Below, piece after piece: positions 40,706 through 42,830 of a stretch of DNA of 42,830 bases (positions are counted from its first letter, which is position 1; each line of letters begins with the position of its first letter). This stretch comes from an uncultured Sphingomonadales bacterium. Lineage in GTDB: Bacteria > Pseudomonadota > Alphaproteobacteria > Sphingomonadales > Sphingomonadaceae. The position numbers and the translations under genes were made by a program. A model generated the notes under the pieces. It was not told where the DNA came from. It saw only the letters and a program-made list of their open reading frames with translations, and did not search any database. The DNA lies in NCBI GenBank assembly GCA_903923465.1, contig CAIXXP010000253.1:1-42830 (forward strand), given 5' to 3'.

Positions 40706-41836
40706 ATGTACACCGTCCCCTCTTTGCCTGCCCCCGGCGTCTTTGCCGATACGGATGCCTTTCTCGCCAGCCCATCAGGCCAGGGCTGGCTTGGCCAGTT
40801 GGCCGATAATTTCCCGCACACGCGCTACTGGCGTGACCGCTCGGATTGCTGGTCGCTTCGCAGTCTTAATGCGCTCGCCGCCCGGATCATCGACGCCCAT
40901 TACGACGGGCACGATGTCGAAGAGGCGATGGAGGCGGAATATCCCCCCGCCGAGTTTTGGCCGACTTGGCACCACGAAGTTGATTCCGAGGTCCGCACGC
41001 TGTTGCTAGATGCCGGGGGCCGCGATGATGGCCACGAAATTCTCGATGCGATCCGATCCGGGTGGGAGGACATGGCCGCCGAACGGGACGACAGCTGCGT
41101 CGGCGATCTCTTCGCGAGTTACGACCGCTGCGAACTTCTGTTCCGCTTCAGCCCCCATCGCTGGCTCGACGACAGTTTGCTGCACTCGCACCGTCCCTGG
41201 CCGGAATTCGCCGAGCTGGCGGTGACCGAGAACCTGCAGTTCGTGCTCGGAAATCTCGGCTACACGATTGGCCAATATCGCAAGGCTTCGGGGAATAGCC
41301 ACAAAGCCTATACTGCGCTTCCCAGCCTTGCCCGTCGGCGCCCGGCACCGATTGTCAGCTGGGAGCAGGTCGAAGAACTGGTCGACAATGCTTGTTCGAC
41401 CTCGTTCCTGGTCTGCCTCTATCCGAAGATCTCCGATGGCCATCGCCTGCGGCTGCGTGACAGCAAGACCGGGCCGCGGACGGTCTGGCTTGGGGAAGAA
41501 GCGATCGATCTTCTCGCCAGCTATCCTCGCGTGCCCAAGGTGTCCTGGATATTCTGGAACCAGAGGCTGCGAAAGCCCTTCGCCAATGTCCAATCGGCAT
41601 GGGAGCAGGTTCGCGATGCCGCAGGGCTGCGGGATTTCCGGCTCCACGATCTGCGCCATACCTTCGCCAGCCATGCTGCCATGAGCAGGGAAAGCCTGCC
41701 GATGATTGGCAAGTTACTTGGCCATTCCTGCATGAAATCCACGGCTCGCTACGCTCATCTCGACGATGCCCACTTGCTGGATGCGGCGGAGGCGATTGGG
41801 AGTGCCATCGAGAGCGCCATATCAAGCGGACGGTGA
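40706..41836 (+). CDS. Chimeric protein: unknown N-terminal part fused to a tyrosine-recombinase catalytic domain
   Basis: 376 aa from ATG at 40706 with agga at 40691-40694. Residues about 1-235 ('FADTDAFLASPSGQGWLGQL', 'HYDGHDVEEAMEAEYPPAEF', 'HRWLDDSLLHSHRPWPEFAE') are Trp/His/Asp-rich and not integrase-like; I do not recognise them. From about 238 ('RLRLRDSKTGPRTVWLGEEA') the sequence is a phage-type integrase: 'RLHDLRHTFASHAAMSRESL' supplies HxxR, 'LLGHSCMKSTARYAHL' the second His and the Tyr (~350). The first catalytic Arg and the preceding helix are missing, so it is likely a deletion fusion and inactive as a recombinase. Confidence 0.65.
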   Translation: MYTVPSLPAPGVFADTDAFLASPSGQGWLGQLADNFPHTRYWRDRSDCWSLRSLNALAARIIDAHYDGHDVEEAMEAEYPPAEFWPTWHHEVDSEVRTLLLDAGGRDDGHEILDAIRSGWEDMAAERDDSCVGDLFASYDRCELLFRFSPHRWLDDSLLHSHRPWPEFAELAVTENLQFVLGNLGYTIGQYRKASGNSHKAYTALPSLARRRPAPIVSWEQVEELVDNACSTSFLVCLYPKISDGHRLRLRDSKTGPRTVWLGEEAIDLLASYPRVPKVSWIFWNQRLRKPFANVQSAWEQVRDAAGLRDFRLHDLRHTFASHAAMSRESLPMIGKLLGHSCMKSTARYAHLDDAHLLDAAEAIGSAIESAISSGR

Positions 41837-41851
41837 CTTGTGAGAGATGGC

Positions 41852-41880
41852 TTGCAGAAAGGGCGTCATTGACGTATAGT
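41852..41880 (+). promoter_or_regulatory. Promoter of the higBA-like module, probably leaderless
   Basis: ttgcag (41852-41857) and tatagt (41875-41880) are 17 nt apart. The expected start site, 7 nt beyond the -10, falls on or within a base of the ATG at 41887, so the transcript would have no leader. Confidence 0.6.
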
Positions 41881-41886
41881 CTTGAA

Positions 41887-42246
41887 ATGAAGACTCGACC
41901 GATCACCGTTGCCGAAACGTATACCTTTGCGCGTTCGGCAACGAAGATCTGGGACGAGGCGGAATTGGCGGAACTGGTCGATTACGTCGCCCATAACCCT
42001 GAAGCGGGCGATGTGATCCAGGGCACCGGCGGTGTGCGCAAGCTGCGCTGGGGCAAGGCTGGCAGTGGCAAGCGCGGCGGTGCGCGGGTGATCTATTTCT
42101 ATTATCACTCGGGGTGCCCGCTTTATCTGTTGCTGGCCTATGCCAAGGCGCAGGCAGCAGACCTGACGCCGGACGAGAAGAAGGCGGTGGCGGGGTTTGC
42201 GGCAGTGATCAAGACGGTGGCGGGTATTGTCGAAGGAGAAGGTTGA
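41887..42246 (+). CDS. RelE/HigB-type toxin
   Basis: 119 aa. 'YTFARSATKIWDEAELAELV', 'DYVAHNPEAGDVIQGTGGVR', 'KLRWGKAGSGKRGGARVIYF', 'YYHSGCPLYLLLAYAKA' match the RelE/HigB-2 family of ribosome-dependent mRNA interferases (GGxRKxRW and RVIYF motifs). Its stop overlaps the antitoxin ATG (TGATG at 42244-42248). It has no Shine-Dalgarno; a leaderless start is predicted. Confidence 0.9.
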   Translation: MKTRPITVAETYTFARSATKIWDEAELAELVDYVAHNPEAGDVIQGTGGVRKLRWGKAGSGKRGGARVIYFYYHSGCPLYLLLAYAKAQAADLTPDEKKAVAGFAAVIKTVAGIVEGEG

Positions 42247-42539
42247 TGAGCAGCTTTGGTGATGACCTGATTGAGGCGATGACGGAGGCCGCCGCGCATG
42301 CGCAAGGCGCAGGCGAAATCTCGCGCGTCCACACCATTGAAGTGCCTGACGTTCGAGCCATTCGCGAGGATCTGGGTATGTCGCAGCAGGCATTTGCCAG
42401 CGCCTATCACATCCCGCTGGCGACGCTGAAGGGCTGGGAGCAGGGGCGACGTCAGCCTGATGCTACCGCCAGCGCTTATCTCTCGGTCATCGCCCACCTG
42501 CCCGACGCGGCGCGGGAGGTGTTGCGGAGGGCTGCTTAG
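42246..42539 (+). CDS. HigA-like HTH antitoxin
   Basis: 97 aa. 'VRAIREDLGMSQQAFASAYH' and 'IPLATLKGWEQGRRQPDATA' form an Xre-type helix-turn-helix; the short N-terminal part likely wraps the toxin. It autoregulates in relatives. It is translationally coupled to the toxin by the TGATG overlap. The palindrome following it (42539-42576) starts inside its stop codon. Confidence 0.88.
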   Translation: MSSFGDDLIEAMTEAAAHAQGAGEISRVHTIEVPDVRAIREDLGMSQQAFASAYHIPLATLKGWEQGRRQPDATASAYLSVIAHLPDAAREVLRRAA

Positions 42540-42576
42540 CTAACCGGCGAATTTCCGTGGGAAAGTTGCCGGTTAG
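42539..42576. repeat. 38-nt nested palindrome after higA
   Basis: gctaaccggc (42539-42548) and gccggttagc (42567-42576) are perfect inverted arms, and the inside holds tttcc-gtg-ggaaa, so nearly the whole 38 nt is self-complementary. No T-run follows, which argues against a standard terminator. It could be a recombination or regulatory site. Confidence 0.65.
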
Positions 42577-42637
42577 CAATGGGTGGACGGAAATCGATTA
42601 GAGGGCGGATATCCCGACGATGCCCACAATCTTTAGC

Positions 42638-42677
42638 CCGCCTTGTGGGACCAAACAGGATAGAGTGCACAAGGCGG
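42638..42677. repeat. 10-bp inverted repeat next to the IS end
   Basis: ccgccttgtg (42638-42647) and cacaaggcgg (42668-42677) are perfect inverted copies with 20 nt between them. They lie 12 nt left of the IS6 end. Function unknown. Confidence 0.6.
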
Positions 42678-42689
42678 TCTATTCAAAAC

Positions 42690-42830
42690 GGTGCTGTCAG
42701 ACTAAAATTGCCGTCGGGGCAGGGGGCTGATAAAACGGCGGAATGAGCAAGCCTGCCAACCCGTTTCGCTGTTTCGACTCGTCGCCCGAAGTGATCCGCA
42801 TGGCGGTGATGCTGTATGTCCGGTACCCGC
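42690..42830 (+). mobile_element. IS6-family insertion sequence, left end (runs off window)
   Basis: ggtgctgtcagactaaaatt at 42690 resembles the inverted-repeat start of IS6-family elements (GGxxCTGT...). The transposase start lies 53 nt further on, the usual spacing. The right end and target duplication are outside the window. Confidence 0.65.
42743..42830 (+). CDS. IS6-family transposase, N-terminal part
   Basis: 29 codons from ATG at 42743 to the window edge. 'KPANPFRCFDSSPEVIRMAV' with 'MLYVRYP' is the N-terminal signature of IS6/IS6100/IS26-type DDE transposases. The catalytic triad lies outside the window. Confidence 0.85.
   Translation, partial: MSKPANPFRCFDSSPEVIRMAVMLYVRYP

Overview
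The window looks like chromosomal DNA from an alphaproteobacterium, most likely Sphingomonadales (Novosphingobium/Sphingobium-like). The basis is high GC, the order NDUFA12 homologue - DUF2155 - aat, the block trnW - secE - nusG - rplK - rplA, and many acyl-CoA catabolism genes. No species can be named from the sequence alone.

Layout. (A) 1-17.4 kb is housekeeping DNA: the start of a fatty-acyl-AMP ligase (cut by the window edge), recX, a complex I NDUFA12-like gene, a DUF2155 lipoprotein overlapping aat tail to tail, tRNA-Trp, a secreted-protein/membrane-protein pair, secE-nusG, an F420-type oxidoreductase on the other strand, rplK-rplA with a terminator, yqgE, a chorismate-lyase-like secreted protein coupled to a CinA-type protein, rimO with a terminator, a DUF1761 gene, and serS-surE-M23 peptidase. 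The gaps hold structured repeats: a ~190-nt imperfect palindrome at 1451-1644 and two copies of a ~107-nt intergenic repeat at 9.36 and 11.88 kb.

(B) 17.5-36.6 kb is a catabolic island. A minus-strand operon reads ACAD, ACAD, Ltp-type thiolase, DUF35 protein, an uncharacterised protein and an APH-type phosphotransferase. It is preceded by a GntR regulator. A second thiolase/Ltp/DUF35 set, a class III CoA-transferase, a second GntR regulator with a near-ideal operator, an ACAD coupled by ATGA to an APH-type kinase, a 3-hydroxyisobutyrate dehydrogenase-like gene, SDRs and an epoxide hydrolase complete it. Ltp-DUF35 pairs are known as retro-aldolases in steroid side-chain degradation. ACAD plus APH kinase mirrors ACAD10/11 and LvaA/LvaC, which phosphorylate hydroxyacyl-CoA and then eliminate phosphate. 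Taken together, a pathway for a branched or hydroxylated acyl side chain (sterol, terpenoid or similar) is inferred.

(C) 36.7-42.8 kb is a graveyard of mobile and accessory DNA: a 3'-truncated alkylsulfatase, an arylsulfatase stub, a helicase/methylase C-terminal fragment, an mqsRA module, a ParB-like stub, a chimeric tyrosine recombinase, a higBA-type module with an apparently leaderless promoter, unusual palindromes, and the left end of an IS6-family element running off the window.

No CRISPR array or rRNA was seen, and only one tRNA.
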